Assembly (NCBI GenBank): GCA_007988785.1
Contig: BJUU01000009.1
Coordinates: 54,318 to 118,317, forward strand
Direction: 5' to 3'
From: Agrococcus baldri
GTDB taxonomy: Bacteria; Actinomycetota; Actinomycetes; Actinomycetales; Microbacteriaceae
Length of the DNA: 64,000 bases
The notes beneath the pieces were generated by a model. The model had not been told where the DNA came from and did no database searches. It saw only the letters and a program-made list of their open reading frames with translations. Below are positions 28,455 through 39,679 of the stretch, piece after piece (the stretch's first letter is position 1; each line of letters begins with the position of its first letter). The translations under genes were made by a program, and so were the position numbers.

Positions 28455-29530
28455 GCGACCACCTGCCAGCCGAGCTGCTCGAGCGCGTCGTGCAGCCGCT
28501 GCACGGCCTCCGGCAGCACGGTGATCTCCACCACGCCGAACTGCGCGCCCTCGGCGTGCTCGATGCGCACGTCCTCGAGGTTCACCTCCGCGTCGCCGAT
28601 GTCGGCCAGCAGGCGCGCGAGCTGCCCGGGGCGGTCGTCGATGCGCACCTGCACGAGCGTGAAGCGGGTGTGCGTGCCGTGCTTGCCCGGCAGGCGCGCG
28701 ACGCCCTCGTTGCCCGCGCGCAGCGCATCCGCCACCGTCTTCCGGCTGCCGGATGCGTCGGGCGAGGAGAGCGCGCCGACGAGCGTCGCGAGGTCGGCCT
28801 GCAGGGCGCGCAGCTGCTCGACCACGGCGGGCGCGTTGGCGCCCACGATCTGGATCCACAGCGCCGGGTCGCTGCCGGCCACGCGCGTGACGTCGCGCAC
28901 GCCGCCCCCGGCGAGGCGCAGCGCCTCGTCGGGAGCCTCGGCCAGGCGCGCGGCCATGAGCGAGGAGACCAGCTGCGGCACGTGGCTGACGATCGCGACG
29001 GCGCGGTCGTGCTCGTCGGGCGTCGACTCGATGGGCACGGCGCCGAGGTCGAGGATGAGGTCGTCGACGAGGCTGCCGCGCTGGTACGAGATGTCGTCGT
29101 GGCTCGCGATCACCCACGGCCGGCCGACGAAGAGGTCGCCGGAGCCCGCGAGCGCGCCGCTCCGCTCGCGCCCCGCCATCGGGTGCGTGCCGAGGTAGCG
29201 GCTGACGTCGGCGCCGAGCTCGCGCAGCTGCGCGAGCGGCACGGCCTTGACCGACGCGACATCGGTGACCACGGCATCCGGGAACGCCTCGAGCTCGGCC
29301 GCGACGACCTGCGCCGTGACGTCCGGCGGCACGGCGACGACGATGAGCTCCGGCGCATCGCCGGGCGCCGCGACGCGGCCGGCGCCGTAGTCGGCGGCCA
29401 GGTGCATGGCGGTCGGCGAGGCGTCGCTCAGCTGCACCTCGACCCCGCGCGCGGCGAGCCCCAGGCCGATCGAGGTGCCGAGCAGGCCCGTGCCGACGAT
29501 GCGCACGGGTCCGCGCAGTCGGTGGGTCAC
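28451..29530 (-). CDS. tyrA: Prephenate dehydrogenase with C-terminal ACT domain
   Basis: 359 residues. The NAD-binding motif GTGLLGTSIG (13-22), the catalytic region THPMAGRERSG with its His, and SHVPQLVSS identify TyrA. Residues ~285-359 form an ACT domain (RFTLVQVRIDDRPGQLARLL), presumably for tyrosine feedback. It makes 4-hydroxyphenylpyruvate in tyrosine synthesis. The GTG start has AAGGAG 8 bases upstream; an 11-base gap separates it from rluB, the only non-overlapping junction of the operon. Confidence 0.95.
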   Translation of the reverse strand: MTHRLRGPVRIVGTGLLGTSIGLGLAARGVEVQLSDASPTAMHLAADYGAGRVAAPGDAPELIVVAVPPDVTAQVVAAELEAFPDAVVTDVASVKAVPLAQLRELGADVSRYLGTHPMAGRERSGALAGSGDLFVGRPWVIASHDDISYQRGSLVDDLILDLGAVPIESTPDEHDRAVAIVSHVPQLVSSLMAARLAEAPDEALRLAGGGVRDVTRVAGSDPALWIQIVGANAPAVVEQLRALQADLATLVGALSSPDASGSRKTVADALRAGNEGVARLPGKHGTHTRFTLVQVRIDDRPGQLARLLADIGDAEVNLEDVRIEHAEGAQFGVVEITVLPEAVQRLHDALEQLGWQVVA

Positions 29531-29541
29531 GCCGGGCTCCT

Positions 29542-30291
29542 TCAGGTCTCGGTGCCCCTCGAGAGCGTGAGGATGGCACCGCGCTCCATCGTAGTGAGTT
29601 CGCGCAGCTGCCCCGACCGCAGCGTGCCGAGGTGCAGCGGGCCGAACGAGCGGCGCACGAGCTCGACGACCGGGTGCCCGACGTGGTCGAGCATCCGCCG
29701 CACGATGCGGTTGCGGCCCGAGTGCAGCGTGAGCTCGACCATCGAGTGCCCCTTCGAGGGGCTGCCGATCAGGCGGGCCTGGTCGGCGCGGATCGTGCCG
29801 TCGTCGAGCTCGAAGCCGTCGAGCAGGCGGCGGACGACGCGCTGGTCGACCGCCCCGCGCACCTTCGCGACGTAGGTCTTCTCGACCCCGAAGGAGGGGT
29901 GCGCGAGCACGTGGGCGAGGTCGCCGTCGTTCGTGAGGATGAGCAGCCCGGAGGTGTCGGCGTCGAGCCTGCCGACGTTGTAGACGCGCTCGTCGACGTC
30001 GGCGAGGAAGCCGCGCAGGTCGGGCCGGCCGCGCTCGTCGCTCATGGTCGAGACGACGCCCGTGGGCTTGTTGAGCATGAGGTAGCGCTTGGTGGTGTCG
30101 AGCTGCACGGCGATGCCGTCGACGGTGACGAGGGCATCGGGGCGGATGCGGGTGCCCAGCTCGGTCACGACGGTGCCGTTCACGGTGATGCGGCCGGCGA
30201 CGATCATGTCCTCGACGACGCGGCGGCTGGCGACGCCGGCGGCGGCGAGGATCTTCTGCAGGCGCTCGCCCTCGGCAGTGGGGTCGGTCAT
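29542..30291 (-). CDS. rluB: rRNA pseudouridine synthase, RluB/RsuA family
   Basis: 249 residues. An N-terminal S4 RNA-binding domain (GERLQKILAAAGVASRR...) is followed by the pseudouridine synthase core with GRLDADTSGLL (107-117; catalytic Asp110) and the R-x-x-x-RM region SGRNRIVRRMLDHVGHPV. By synteny with scpB it is the RluB-type enzyme that modifies 23S rRNA; the exact uridine is inferred. The start overlaps the scpB stop (ATGA). Confidence 0.93.
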   Translation of the reverse strand: MTDPTAEGERLQKILAAAGVASRRVVEDMIVAGRITVNGTVVTELGTRIRPDALVTVDGIAVQLDTTKRYLMLNKPTGVVSTMSDERGRPDLRGFLADVDERVYNVGRLDADTSGLLILTNDGDLAHVLAHPSFGVEKTYVAKVRGAVDQRVVRRLLDGFELDDGTIRADQARLIGSPSKGHSMVELTLHSGRNRIVRRMLDHVGHPVVELVRRSFGPLHLGTLRSGQLRELTTMERGAILTLSRGTET

Positions 30292-30890
30292 GCGAGCACG
30301 TCCTCCTCGCCGTCGGGCAGCAGCGGCGAGATGGGCGGCAGCTCGTCGAGCGAGTTGAGGCCCAGCTGGGTCAGCAGCAGCTCGGTGGTCTCGTAGTTGA
30401 TGGCGCCGGTCTCGCTGTCGGCGAAGGCCTCGCGGATGAGGCCGCGGCCCAGCAGCGTGCGCACCACCGAGTCGACGTTGACGGCGCGGATGGCCGCGAC
30501 CGCGCCGCGCGTGATGGGCTGCTTGTAAGCGATGACGGCGAGCGTCTCGAGGGCCGCCTGCGAGAGCTTCGTGGGCGTCTGCGTGAGCACGAAGTCGGCC
30601 GCGTCGACGTCGTAGGCGGCCCGCACGTAGATGCGCCAGCCGCCGCCGACCTCGCGCAGCTCGAAGCCGCGCTCGGGGCCCTCGCCGTCGCCGTCGTAGT
30701 CGGCGCGCAGCGCCTCGATGGCCGCCTTGACCTCCCGCACGGGCGCGCGCAGCGCCGTCGCGAGGTGCACGGCTCCCTGCGGCTCGTCGGCGACCATCAG
30801 GATCGCCTCGATGCGGCGCTCGAGCGGCAGGTGCGAGCGGTCCTCGGGCGGCGTCTCCACCGCATCCGTCTCGGTCTCAGGCATGGTCAT
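30288..30890 (-). CDS. scpB: Segregation and condensation protein ScpB
   Basis: 200 residues with the two winged-helix units of ScpB (LERRIEAILMVADEPQ; LSQAALETLAVIAYKQPITRGAVAAIRAVNVDSVVRTLL). It forms the Smc-ScpA-ScpB condensin. Overlaps scpA by 14 bases (or 8 if the second ATG at 30884 is used), so translation is coupled to scpA. Confidence 0.95.
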   Translation of the reverse strand: MTMPETETDAVETPPEDRSHLPLERRIEAILMVADEPQGAVHLATALRAPVREVKAAIEALRADYDGDGEGPERGFELREVGGGWRIYVRAAYDVDAADFVLTQTPTKLSQAALETLAVIAYKQPITRGAVAAIRAVNVDSVVRTLLGRGLIREAFADSETGAINYETTELLLTQLGLNSLDELPPISPLLPDGEEDVLA

Positions 30891-31722
30891 AGTCTGCCCC
30901 CAGCGCGACGAGGTCCTCGTCGCGGAAGTCGTGGCCCGTCCAGCTGAGCGAGAGCTCGCCGAGCGGCTCGAGCTGCTCGAAGGTGATCGCGGCGTGCCGG
31001 TAGAGCTCGAGCACCGCGAGGAAGCGGGCGACGATGACGCCCCGCGTGGCCTCCCCCGCGATGAGCTCGCGGAAGGTCGTGGTGCCCTTCGACCGCAGCG
31101 TCGAGACGATGTGCGCGGCCTGCTCGCGGATGGAGACGAGCGGCGCGTGCAGGTGCGTGAGCCCGACGGTGGGGATCTCCTTCGGCGTCATCGCCAGCAG
31201 CGCGAGAGCGGCGAAGTCGTCGGCGGAGAGGGTCCACCTGAGCTCGGGCGTGCGCTGCCGGAACCGGTCCTCGAGCCGCACCGAGCGGGCGTGGCGGCTC
31301 GACTCGGCGCCGAGCCGCTCGGCCGCCCAGAGCGCCGCCTGCTTGAAGGCCCGGTACTGCAGCAGGCGCGCGAAGAGCAGGTCGCGCGCCTCGAGCAGCG
31401 CGACATCCTCGCTGTCGACCACGTCGCCGGCAGGCAGCAGCGACGCGATCTTGAGGTCGAGCAGCGTCGCGGCGACGACGATGAACTCGCTCGCCTGCTC
31501 GAGCTCCTCGTGCGTGTCGAGGGTGCGCACGTAGGCGATGAAGTCGTTGGTGACGCGGCTGAGGGCGATCTCGGTGACGTCCATCGAGCGGTTGCCGATG
31601 AGCGTCAGCAGCAGGTCGAAGGGGCCGTCGAAGTTGTCGAGCGCGAGCCGGAAGCCGCCGGTCTGCTCGGGGTCGGCGGCCGCGGGCTCGGCGGGCGCCT
31701 CCGGCTCAGGCGATGGCGCCAC
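30877..31722 (-). CDS. scpA: Segregation and condensation protein ScpA
   Basis: 281 residues. The kleisin N-terminus FRLALDNFDGPFDLLLTLI and the C-terminal winged helix are recognisable. It bridges the Smc heads with ScpB. The first ~22 residues are Pro/Glu/Ala-rich. The GTG at 31722 overlaps the parA 3' end by 17 bases. Confidence 0.95.
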   Translation of the reverse strand: MAPSPEPEAPAEPAAADPEQTGGFRLALDNFDGPFDLLLTLIGNRSMDVTEIALSRVTNDFIAYVRTLDTHEELEQASEFIVVAATLLDLKIASLLPAGDVVDSEDVALLEARDLLFARLLQYRAFKQAALWAAERLGAESSRHARSVRLEDRFRQRTPELRWTLSADDFAALALLAMTPKEIPTVGLTHLHAPLVSIREQAAHIVSTLRSKGTTTFRELIAGEATRGVIVARFLAVLELYRHAAITFEQLEPLGELSLSWTGHDFRDEDLVALGADYDHA

Positions 31723-32584
31723 GGGCGATCAGCTCGCGCGCGAGCTGGCGGTAGATCTCGGCTGCCGCGTGCTCGGGGGCGAACTGGGTCACCGGCACAC
31801 CGGCGACGGATGCGTCGGGGAACTTCACCGTGCGGCGCACGACGGTGTCGAGCACGGTGTCGCCGAAGGCCTGCACCACGCGATCCATGACCTCGCGCGC
31901 GTGCAGCGTGCGCTGGTCGTACATGGTGACGAGGATGCCGTCGAGCTCGAGGGCCGGGTTCAGGCGGTCCTGCACCTTCTCGATGGTCTCCTTCAGCAGC
32001 GCGACGCCGCGGAGCGCGAAGAACTCGCTCTCGAGCGGGATGAGCACGCCGTGCGCCGCGGTGAGCGCGTTGACGGTGAGGAGGCCGAGCGAGGGCTGGC
32101 AGTCGATGAGGATGAGGTCGTAGTCGTCGGCGACCTTGCGCAGCACGCGTGCCAGGATCTGCTCGCGCGCGACCTCGTTCACGAGGTGCACCTCGGCGGC
32201 GGAGAGGTCGATGTTCGCCGGGATCACGTCGAGGCCTTCGACGCTCGTCGGCTGGATCGCCTCGCGCGGGTCGAGGCGCGGGTTCAGTAGCAGGTCGTAG
32301 ATCGTCGTGGCGTCGTGGTTGTCGACGCCGAGGCCGGCGCTCAGCGCGCCCTGCGGGTCGAAGTCGACCGCGAGCACGCGGCGGCCGTACTCGGCGACGG
32401 CGGCGCCGAGGTTGATCGAGGTGGTCGTCTTGCCGACGCCGCCCTTCTGGTTGCACATCGTGACGATGCGCGCGGGTCCGTGGCTCTGCAGCGCTGCGGG
32501 CACGGGGAACTCCCGCACGGCCCGCCCCGTCGGCCCGAGCGTGGGCGTCTCCATGCCGGCCAGGGTCTCGGTGCTGTTGCTCAC
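31706..32584 (-). CDS. parA: ParA-type partitioning ATPase
   Basis: 292 residues. Deviant Walker A KGGVGKTTTS after MCNQ, a second Walker motif DFDPQGALS, and IDCQPSLGLLTVNAL place it in the ParA/Soj family. This copy, leading parA-scpA-scpB, is distinct from the oriC-linked ParAB in actinobacteria; a segregation role with ScpAB is inferred from the operon. I chose the GTG at 32584 because TAGACT lies exactly 7 bases upstream; longer upstream in-frame starts would lie within the promoter. Confidence 0.92.
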   Translation of the reverse strand: MSNSTETLAGMETPTLGPTGRAVREFPVPAALQSHGPARIVTMCNQKGGVGKTTTSINLGAAVAEYGRRVLAVDFDPQGALSAGLGVDNHDATTIYDLLLNPRLDPREAIQPTSVEGLDVIPANIDLSAAEVHLVNEVAREQILARVLRKVADDYDLILIDCQPSLGLLTVNALTAAHGVLIPLESEFFALRGVALLKETIEKVQDRLNPALELDGILVTMYDQRTLHAREVMDRVVQAFGDTVLDTVVRRTVKFPDASVAGVPVTQFAPEHAAAEIYRQLARELIARGAIA

Positions 32585-32591
32585 GCCCCCG

Positions 32592-32597
32592 AGTCTA
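32592..32597 (-). promoter_or_regulatory. Leaderless-type promoter of the parA-to-der operon
   Basis: TAGACT, then CGGGGGC (7 bases), then GTG at 32584. It heads seven genes (parA, scpA, scpB, rluB, tyrA, cmk, der). Confidence 0.65.
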
Positions 32598-32640
32598 GGA
32601 ACCCGTGGCGCCATCCCCGGTAGCCCGGTGCGGCGTGTAT

Positions 32641-32657
32641 CTCAACCTCTGGTTGAG
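32641..32657 (-). terminator. 7-bp hairpin after the ACC deaminase gene
   Basis: CTCAACC-TCT-GGTTGAG lies 11 bases after the acdS stop and about 44 bases upstream of the parA -10. It may end acdS transcription or serve as an operator for parA. No T-run. Confidence 0.45.
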
Positions 32658-32668
32658 GCTCAGCCTGC

Positions 32669-33694
32669 TCAGCTCCAGGGGAAGATGCCCGAGTAGGCGT
32701 TCAGGGCCGGCTGCCCGCCCAGGTGCGCGTAGAGCACCGTGGAGTCGTCCGCGATCTCGCCCGAGCGCACGAGGTCGATGAGCCCCGCCATCGACTTGCC
32801 TTCATACACCGGGTCGATGATCATCGCCTCGAGCCTGCCGGAGGTGAGGATCGCATCCACCGTCGAGTCGACCGGGATGCCATAGCGGTCGCCGGCCCAG
32901 CCCTCGAGCACGGTGATCTCGTCGTCCCGCAGCTCGCGCTCGAGGCCGATGAGCTGCGCCGTGTGACGGGCGATGCGGCCCACCTGGTCGCGGGTGACCT
33001 CGATGGTGGCGGATGCGTCGATGCCGAGCACGCGGCGCGGCCTCCCGCCCGCGTCCTCGAGCGCGGCGAACCCGGCGATCATGCCCGCGTGCGTCGAGCC
33101 GGTCACGGTGCAGACCACGATCGTGTCGAAGAAGACGCCCAGCTCGCGCTCCTGCTGGGCCACCTCGTACGCCCAGTTCGCGAAGCCGAGCCCCCCGTAC
33201 TTGTGCTCGCTCGCGCCGGCAGGGATGCCGTAGGGCCTGCCGCCCGCGGCCTCGACCTCCGCGAGCGCCTCCTCCCACGAGGAGCGGATGCCGATGTCGA
33301 AGCCGGCATCGTCGAGCCGGCTGTCGGCGCCCATGATGCGCGAGAGCAGCAGGTTGCCCACCGTGTCGTTCACCGGGTCGTCCCAGTCGACCCACCTCTC
33401 CTGCACCAGGCGCGCCTTCAGGCCCAGCTTCGCCGCGACCGCGGCGACCTGTCGCGTGTGGTTCGACTGGTAGCCGCCGATCGAGACGAGCGTGTCGGCA
33501 CCGGAGGCGAGCACGTCGGGCACGATGTACTCGAGCTTGCGCGTCTTGTTGCCGCCGAACGCGAGACCCGAGCTGACGTCCTCCCGCTTGGCCCAGACGC
33601 TCGCGCCGCCGAGGTGCTTCGTGAGGTTGTCGAGCGGATGCACGGGGCTGGGCCCGAAGGTCAGCGGGTAGCGCTCGAAGTCGGTGATGCCCAT
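32669..33694 (-). CDS. acdS: 1-aminocyclopropane-1-carboxylate deaminase
   Basis: 341 residues, PLP fold type II. The sequence follows characterised ACC deaminases closely: [12 protein letters not shown] at the N-terminus, [15 protein letters not shown] with the PLP Lys, [39 protein letters not shown] and YAHLGG. The Leu of HLGG is a residue said to separate ACC deaminase from D-cysteine desulfhydrase (Thr there). The nearby Glu (PNEGT in Pseudomonas) appears as Asp here (PVDST), so substrate preference deserves checking. The reaction yields 2-oxobutyrate and ammonia from ACC, lowering plant ethylene. Its own TATGGT promoter lies 6 bases before the ATG. It interrupts the conserved xerD-parA order. 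Confidence 0.82.
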   Translation of the reverse strand: MGITDFERYPLTFGPSPVHPLDNLTKHLGGASVWAKREDVSSGLAFGGNKTRKLEYIVPDVLASGADTLVSIGGYQSNHTRQVAAVAAKLGLKARLVQERWVDWDDPVNDTVGNLLLSRIMGADSRLDDAGFDIGIRSSWEEALAEVEAAGGRPYGIPAGASEHKYGGLGFANWAYEVAQQERELGVFFDTIVVCTVTGSTHAGMIAGFAALEDAGGRPRRVLGIDASATIEVTRDQVGRIARHTAQLIGLERELRDDEITVLEGWAGDRYGIPVDSTVDAILTSGRLEAMIIDPVYEGKSMAGLIDLVRSGEIADDSTVLYAHLGGQPALNAYSGIFPWS

Positions 33695-33700
33695 GACGCG

Positions 33701-33706
33701 ACCATA
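33701..33706 (-). promoter_or_regulatory. Leaderless-type promoter of acdS
   Basis: TATGGT, then CGCGTC (6 bases), then ATG at 33694. Confidence 0.6.
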
Positions 33707-33749
33707 GCCGCAGCGGCGGCTCGCGGTCGCGGCTCGGCGCTCCGGGTCG

Positions 33750-34697
33750 CTACCGCGCCCGCGGGTGCGCCGTCGTGTACATGTCGCGCAGCGTGTCGGC
33801 GGTGACGTGCGTGTAGATCTGCGTCGTGGCGACCGATGCGTGGCCCAGCAGCTCCTGCACCACGCGCACGTCGGCGCCGCCCTCGAGCAGGTGGGTGGCG
33901 AACGAGTGGCGGAAGGTGTGCGGCGAGACATCCCGCACGCCCGCCTCCTCGGCGACCCGCTGGATGATCTCCCACGCGGCCTGCCGGCTCAGCCGCCCGC
34001 CGCGCGCGCCGAGCAGCAGCGCCGGGGTGCCGCGCCCCTTCGCCGCGAACGCCGCCCTCCCCCGCACGAGCCACGCATCCACCGCCGCTCGCGCGTAGGA
34101 GCCGACCGGCACGAGCCGCTGCTTGGCACCCTTGCCGGTGACGCGCAGCAGCCCGTGCTCGCCGAGCGCCGCGACCTCGTCGACGTCGAGCGCGATGATC
34201 TCCGAGATGCGCGCGCCGGTGGCGTACAGCAGCTCGAGCAGCGCCAGATCGCGCAGCCGTGCGGGGTCGACCGCCGCCCCGTCGCTGACCGCCTCACCGT
34301 CGCCGAGCGCGGCGCCCGCGCCCGCGACGTCCAGCAGCCGCTGCATCTGCGAGACCGAGATCGCCTTGGGCAGCCGCTGCGGCAGCTTGGGCGGCCGCTG
34401 ATCCTTCGCGACGTCGTCGGCCGCGACGCGCTCGTCGACGAGCCAGCGGTGCAGCGCCTTCACGGCCGACAGGTGCCGCGCCACCGAGGAGGCGGCCAGC
34501 CCGCGGTCGGCGAGCGAGCCGCGGAACGCCGCGACGTCCTCGCCCGTGATGGCCGTCGCATCCGTCACGCCCCGCGCCTCGAGCACCGCCAGATAGCCGC
34601 CCAGGTCGCGGCGGTAGGCGGCGACCGTGTGCTTCGAGAGGCCGCGCTCGATGGCGAGCTGGCGCAGCAGCCGCTCGACCGCCTGCTGCGGCGTCAT
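33750..34697 (-). CDS. xerD: Tyrosine recombinase XerD
   Basis: 315 residues. A SAM-like core-binding domain occupies residues 1-90. The catalytic domain has Arg in ATGARISE, Lys in [37 protein letters not shown] and the nucleophile Tyr. Position after pyrG-nudix and length favour the chromosomal dimer-resolution XerD rather than a mobile-element integrase. The start shares one base with the nudix stop (TGATG). Confidence 0.93.
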   Translation of the reverse strand: MTPQQAVERLLRQLAIERGLSKHTVAAYRRDLGGYLAVLEARGVTDATAITGEDVAAFRGSLADRGLAASSVARHLSAVKALHRWLVDERVAADDVAKDQRPPKLPQRLPKAISVSQMQRLLDVAGAGAALGDGEAVSDGAAVDPARLRDLALLELLYATGARISEIIALDVDEVAALGEHGLLRVTGKGAKQRLVPVGSYARAAVDAWLVRGRAAFAAKGRGTPALLLGARGGRLSRQAAWEIIQRVAEEAGVRDVSPHTFRHSFATHLLEGGADVRVVQELLGHASVATTQIYTHVTADTLRDMYTTAHPRAR

Positions 34698-35307
34698 CAC
34701 TCCGGCCGCGGCCGGTGCCAGTCGAACGGCAGGTCTGCGGGATGCGCCTGCCCGCCGCGCGCCCGCAGCTGGGTGACCGCGAGCATCGCCGCCAGCAGCG
34801 AGGCGTTGTGCAGCCGCATCGCGAGCGCCGCCTCGACGACCTCGTCGAGCGGCACCCAGCGGCACTCCATCTCGGCCTCCTCGTGCTCGCGCGCGAAGGC
34901 CTCCGGCAGCTCGCGCACGTCGGTGGCGAGGTAGATGCGGATGATCTCGGTCGAGCCGCCGCCGGTGGTGGAGATGTCGATGAGCGTCTGCCAGGTGTCG
35001 GCGGCGATGTCGGCCTCCTCGGCCAGCTCGCGCTGGGCGCCCACGAGCGGATCCTCGCCCGCGACGTCGAGCAGGCCCGCCGGCAGCTCCCACAGCGTGC
35101 CGCCCGCGGGGTGCCGGTACTGGTGCACGAGCATCACCTCGTCGGCGTCGTTGAGCGCGACGACCGCGACGGCACCGGGGTGCACGATCACCTCGCGGCG
35201 GATGCGCTGCCCGCCGAGCTCGAACTCCTGCGCCTCGACATCCCACACGCGCCCGTCGAACAGGCGCTCGCGCGCGAGCACGGGTCGCCGGCCGAGCGCG
35301 TCGCCGA

Positions 35308-35311
<4 letters not shown>
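34697..35311 (-). CDS. Nudix hydrolase, ADP-ribose pyrophosphatase type
   Basis: 204 residues. The Nudix box [18 protein letters not shown] followed by AEEADI is complete, with the ADPRase-typical N-terminal strand and a Pro about 16 residues after the box. It likely hydrolyses ADP-ribose or a similar nucleoside diphosphate derivative. Overlaps pyrG by ATGA and xerD by TGATG, inside the pyrG-nudix-xerD unit. Confidence 0.88.
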
Positions 35312-37059
<1,748 letters not shown>

Positions 37060-37067
37060 GGGCTTCG

Positions 37068-37073
37068 AGCCTA
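37068..37073 (-). promoter_or_regulatory. pyrG -10 box overlapping the recN stop codon
   Basis: TAGGCT, 8 bases before the pyrG GTG. Its first three bases are the TAG stop codon of recN (37073-37071), so the two functions share sequence. Confidence 0.55.
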
Positions 37074-38780
37074 TCCCACGGCCCGCGCATCGGCGAGCAA
37101 CTCGCGGGCGTGCGCGAGCGCGGTCTCGGATGCGGTGCCCGAGAGCATGCGGGCGAGCTCGGCCAGGCGCTCTTCGCCCTCGACCGCCGCGACCTGCGAC
37201 GCCGTGATGCGGCCGTCGGTGCCCTTCTCCACCCGCACCTGCGTCTCGGCGAAGGCGGCCACCTGCGCGAGGTGGGTGACGACGATCACCTGGCAGTGCT
37301 CGGCGAGCTGCGCGAGGCGCCGGCCGATCTCGATCGCCGCGGCGCCGCCCACGCCCGCGTCGACCTCGTCGAAGACCATCGTGGGCACGGTCTCGTCGGC
37401 CATGGGGCCCGCCGCGAGCGCCACCTCGATCGCGAGCATGACGCGGCTGAGCTCTCCGCCGGACGCCCCCTTCTGCACCGGGCGCGGCTCGGCGCCAGGG
37501 TGCGGGGCGAGCAGCATCGTGACGCGATCGCGGCCGGTGGCGCCGAGCGTCTCGCCCTGCACCACCTCGAGCACCAGCCGCGCGTTGGGCATCGCGAGCG
37601 CCCGCAGCTCTGCCCCGACGGCCTCCTCGAGCCGGCGGGCGGCGTCCTGCCGCATGGCGCTGAGCCGGTCGGCGAGCGCGGCGGCGGCGTCGAGGCAGCG
37701 CTGCTCCTCTGCGGCGAGGCGCGCGAGCTCCTCGTCGTCGCCGTCGAGCTCGGCGAGCCGCAGCGCCGCCTGCGGGGCGGCCTCGAGCGCGACCTCCAGC
37801 GGCCGGCCGAGCCGGCGCTCGAGCCCCGAGAGGTCGGCGCGGCGCTGCTGCACCTCGTCGAGCGAGCGCTGGGGCCGCTCGAGGTCGTCGAGCGCCTTCA
37901 CGATCGACGCCGAGGCCTCCTGCAGCAGCGCATCCGCCTGCACGAGCATCTCGAGCGCCTCCGCGAGCGCCGCGTCGTCGGTCGAGGCCCGCTCGACCAG
38001 GCGGCGGGCCGTGCCGGCGAGCGTCACGGCATCGGGTGCGTCGTCGTCGCTCAGCAGCGCCGCGTGCGCCTCGGCGAGCTCGGTCCGCAGCGCCTCGGCG
38101 TGCTCGAGCCGGTTCGCGACGGCCGCCAGCGCATCCTGCTCCCCCGGCTGCGGGTCGAAGGCCTCGAGCTCCTCGAGCTCGTCGCGCAGCGACGCGGCCT
38201 CCGCGGCTCGTGCGTCGTGCTCGGTGCGGATGCGCTGCGCCCGGTCGCGCGCGTCCGTCCAGGCCGCGTGCTCACGGCGATACTCGGCGAGCAGCTCGTC
38301 GAGCGCCGGTCCGGCGGCCCGATCGAGCGCCGCCGCCTGGGCCTCTGCCGAGCGCAGCCGCTGCTGGTCGGCCTGGCCGTGCACGGCGACGAGCCGGTCG
38401 GCGAGCGAGCGCAGCAGCCCGGCGGGCACGGCCGCACCTCCCGCCTGGGCGCGCGACCGTGCGGCGCCGTCGGGCCCGCGCGAGAGGGCGCGCCCGAGGA
38501 TCAGCTCGCCGTCGTCGACGCTGCCGCCGGCGTCGTCGACGATCGCCACCGCATCCGCGTCATCGACGAGCCAGACGCCCTGCACGGCGGCGCGCTCCTC
38601 CCCCGCGCGGATCACGCCGGCGTCGGCCCTCTCGCCGCGCAGCAGCGCGAGCGCCTGCACGACCATCGTCTTGCCGGCGCCCGTCTCGCCCGTGATGGCC
38701 GTGAAGCCGGCGCCCAGGGGCACGCGCGCCTCGTCGATCACGCCCAGGGCGCGGATCGTGAGCTCGTCGAGGCGCGTCAC
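37071..38780 (-). CDS. recN: DNA repair protein RecN
   Basis: 569 residues. SMC-like ATPase: Walker [10 protein letters not shown] near residue 30, a long coiled-coil centre rich in Ala/Glu/Arg/Leu, the signature [10 protein letters not shown] and Walker [12 protein letters not shown]. It acts in recombinational double-strand break repair. GTG start in a GTGA overlap with the nadK stop. Last gene of the epimerase-to-recN unit; its TAG doubles as the start of the pyrG -10. Confidence 0.95.
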   Translation of the reverse strand: MTRLDELTIRALGVIDEARVPLGAGFTAITGETGAGKTMVVQALALLRGERADAGVIRAGEERAAVQGVWLVDDADAVAIVDDAGGSVDDGELILGRALSRGPDGAARSRAQAGGAAVPAGLLRSLADRLVAVHGQADQQRLRSAEAQAAALDRAAGPALDELLAEYRREHAAWTDARDRAQRIRTEHDARAAEAASLRDELEELEAFDPQPGEQDALAAVANRLEHAEALRTELAEAHAALLSDDDAPDAVTLAGTARRLVERASTDDAALAEALEMLVQADALLQEASASIVKALDDLERPQRSLDEVQQRRADLSGLERRLGRPLEVALEAAPQAALRLAELDGDDEELARLAAEEQRCLDAAAALADRLSAMRQDAARRLEEAVGAELRALAMPNARLVLEVVQGETLGATGRDRVTMLLAPHPGAEPRPVQKGASGGELSRVMLAIEVALAAGPMADETVPTMVFDEVDAGVGGAAAIEIGRRLAQLAEHCQVIVVTHLAQVAAFAETQVRVEKGTDGRITASQVAAVEGEERLAELARMLSGTASETALAHARELLADARAVG

Positions 38781-39679
38781 GGCCGCTTCCGCCGGAAGCC
38801 TTCGACGGGCAGGTGGAACTTGGCGACCAGCCGGTCGGCGAAGGGCGCGCTCGACAGGCGTGCCATGCGCAGCGGCCGCTCGTCGCGGGTCGCCTCGACG
38901 CGCGTGCCCTGCGGCAGCTCGAACGAGCGGCGCGAGTCGCACCAGAGCACGGCGGGGCTCGAGGAGTCGTCGGCGATCGTCACCGACATGGTCGAGGTGG
39001 GCGCCACCACCAGGGGGCGGGTGAACAGCGCGTGCGCGCCGAGCGGCACCATCAGCAGCGCCTCTGCCGTCGGCCACACGATCGGCCCGCCGGCCGAGAA
39101 GGAGTAGGCGGTCGAGCCGGTGGGTGTCGCGAGGATGACGGCGTCCGAGCCGAACGACGAGATGGGCCGTCCGTCGATCTCGAGCAGGGTCGAGATCATG
39201 CGGCCGGAGCCGGCCTTCTCGACCGCCGCCTCGTTGACCGCCCAGGTCTCGTGCAGCAGCCGGTCGTGGTCGTACACGCGCACGCACAGCACGAGCCGGT
39301 GCTCGACCTCGTAGTCGGCGCGCAGCGCACGCTCGACGACCTCGTCGAGATCGGCCACCTCGGCCTCGGCGAGGAAGCCGACGTGGCCGAGGTTGATGCC
39401 CAGCAGCGGCGCGTCGATCTCTCGCTGCAGCTCGGCGGCGCGCAGGATCGTGCCGTCGCCGCCGAGCGTCACGATCAGCTCGACGTCGGGCGCGTCGGTC
39501 GGCCCGTAGGGCTCGACCGCGTCGAGGCCCGAGCGGCCCTCGAGCAGCACGCCGCGATCCTCGGCGAGCACGACGGGCGTCACGCCGGCGGCGAGCAGCC
39601 GGGCGGCGATGCTCGCGGCGGTCTGCACCGCCTCGGCGCGCCCCGGGTGGAACGCGAGCAGGAACCTGCGATCGCTCAC
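38777..39679 (-). CDS. nadK: NAD kinase
   Basis: 300 residues. GGDGTIL (73-79), INLGHVGFLAE, VNEAAVEKAG and TPTGSTAYSFSAGGP are the NadK motifs. It phosphorylates NAD to NADP. GTG start overlaps the tlyA stop (GTGA). The tlyA-nadK-recN order is conserved across actinobacteria. Confidence 0.96.
   Translation of the reverse strand: MSDRRFLLAFHPGRAEAVQTAASIAARLLAAGVTPVVLAEDRGVLLEGRSGLDAVEPYGPTDAPDVELIVTLGGDGTILRAAELQREIDAPLLGINLGHVGFLAEAEVADLDEVVERALRADYEVEHRLVLCVRVYDHDRLLHETWAVNEAAVEKAGSGRMISTLLEIDGRPISSFGSDAVILATPTGSTAYSFSAGGPIVWPTAEALLMVPLGAHALFTRPLVVAPTSTMSVTIADDSSSPAVLWCDSRRSFELPQGTRVEATRDERPLRMARLSSAPFADRLVAKFHLPVEGFRRKRP

Noticed and set aside
32669..33694. D-cysteine desulfhydrase as the main call
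   Set aside because: Full-length resemblance and the [16 protein letters not shown] and [12 protein letters not shown] motifs favour ACC deaminase; the Asp substitution is kept as a caveat.
33750..34697. Tyrosine recombinase considered as a mobile-element integrase
   Set aside because: Length, motifs and the pyrG-nudix-xerD overlap are those of chromosomal XerD; no attachment-site repeats, excisionase or phage genes are nearby.
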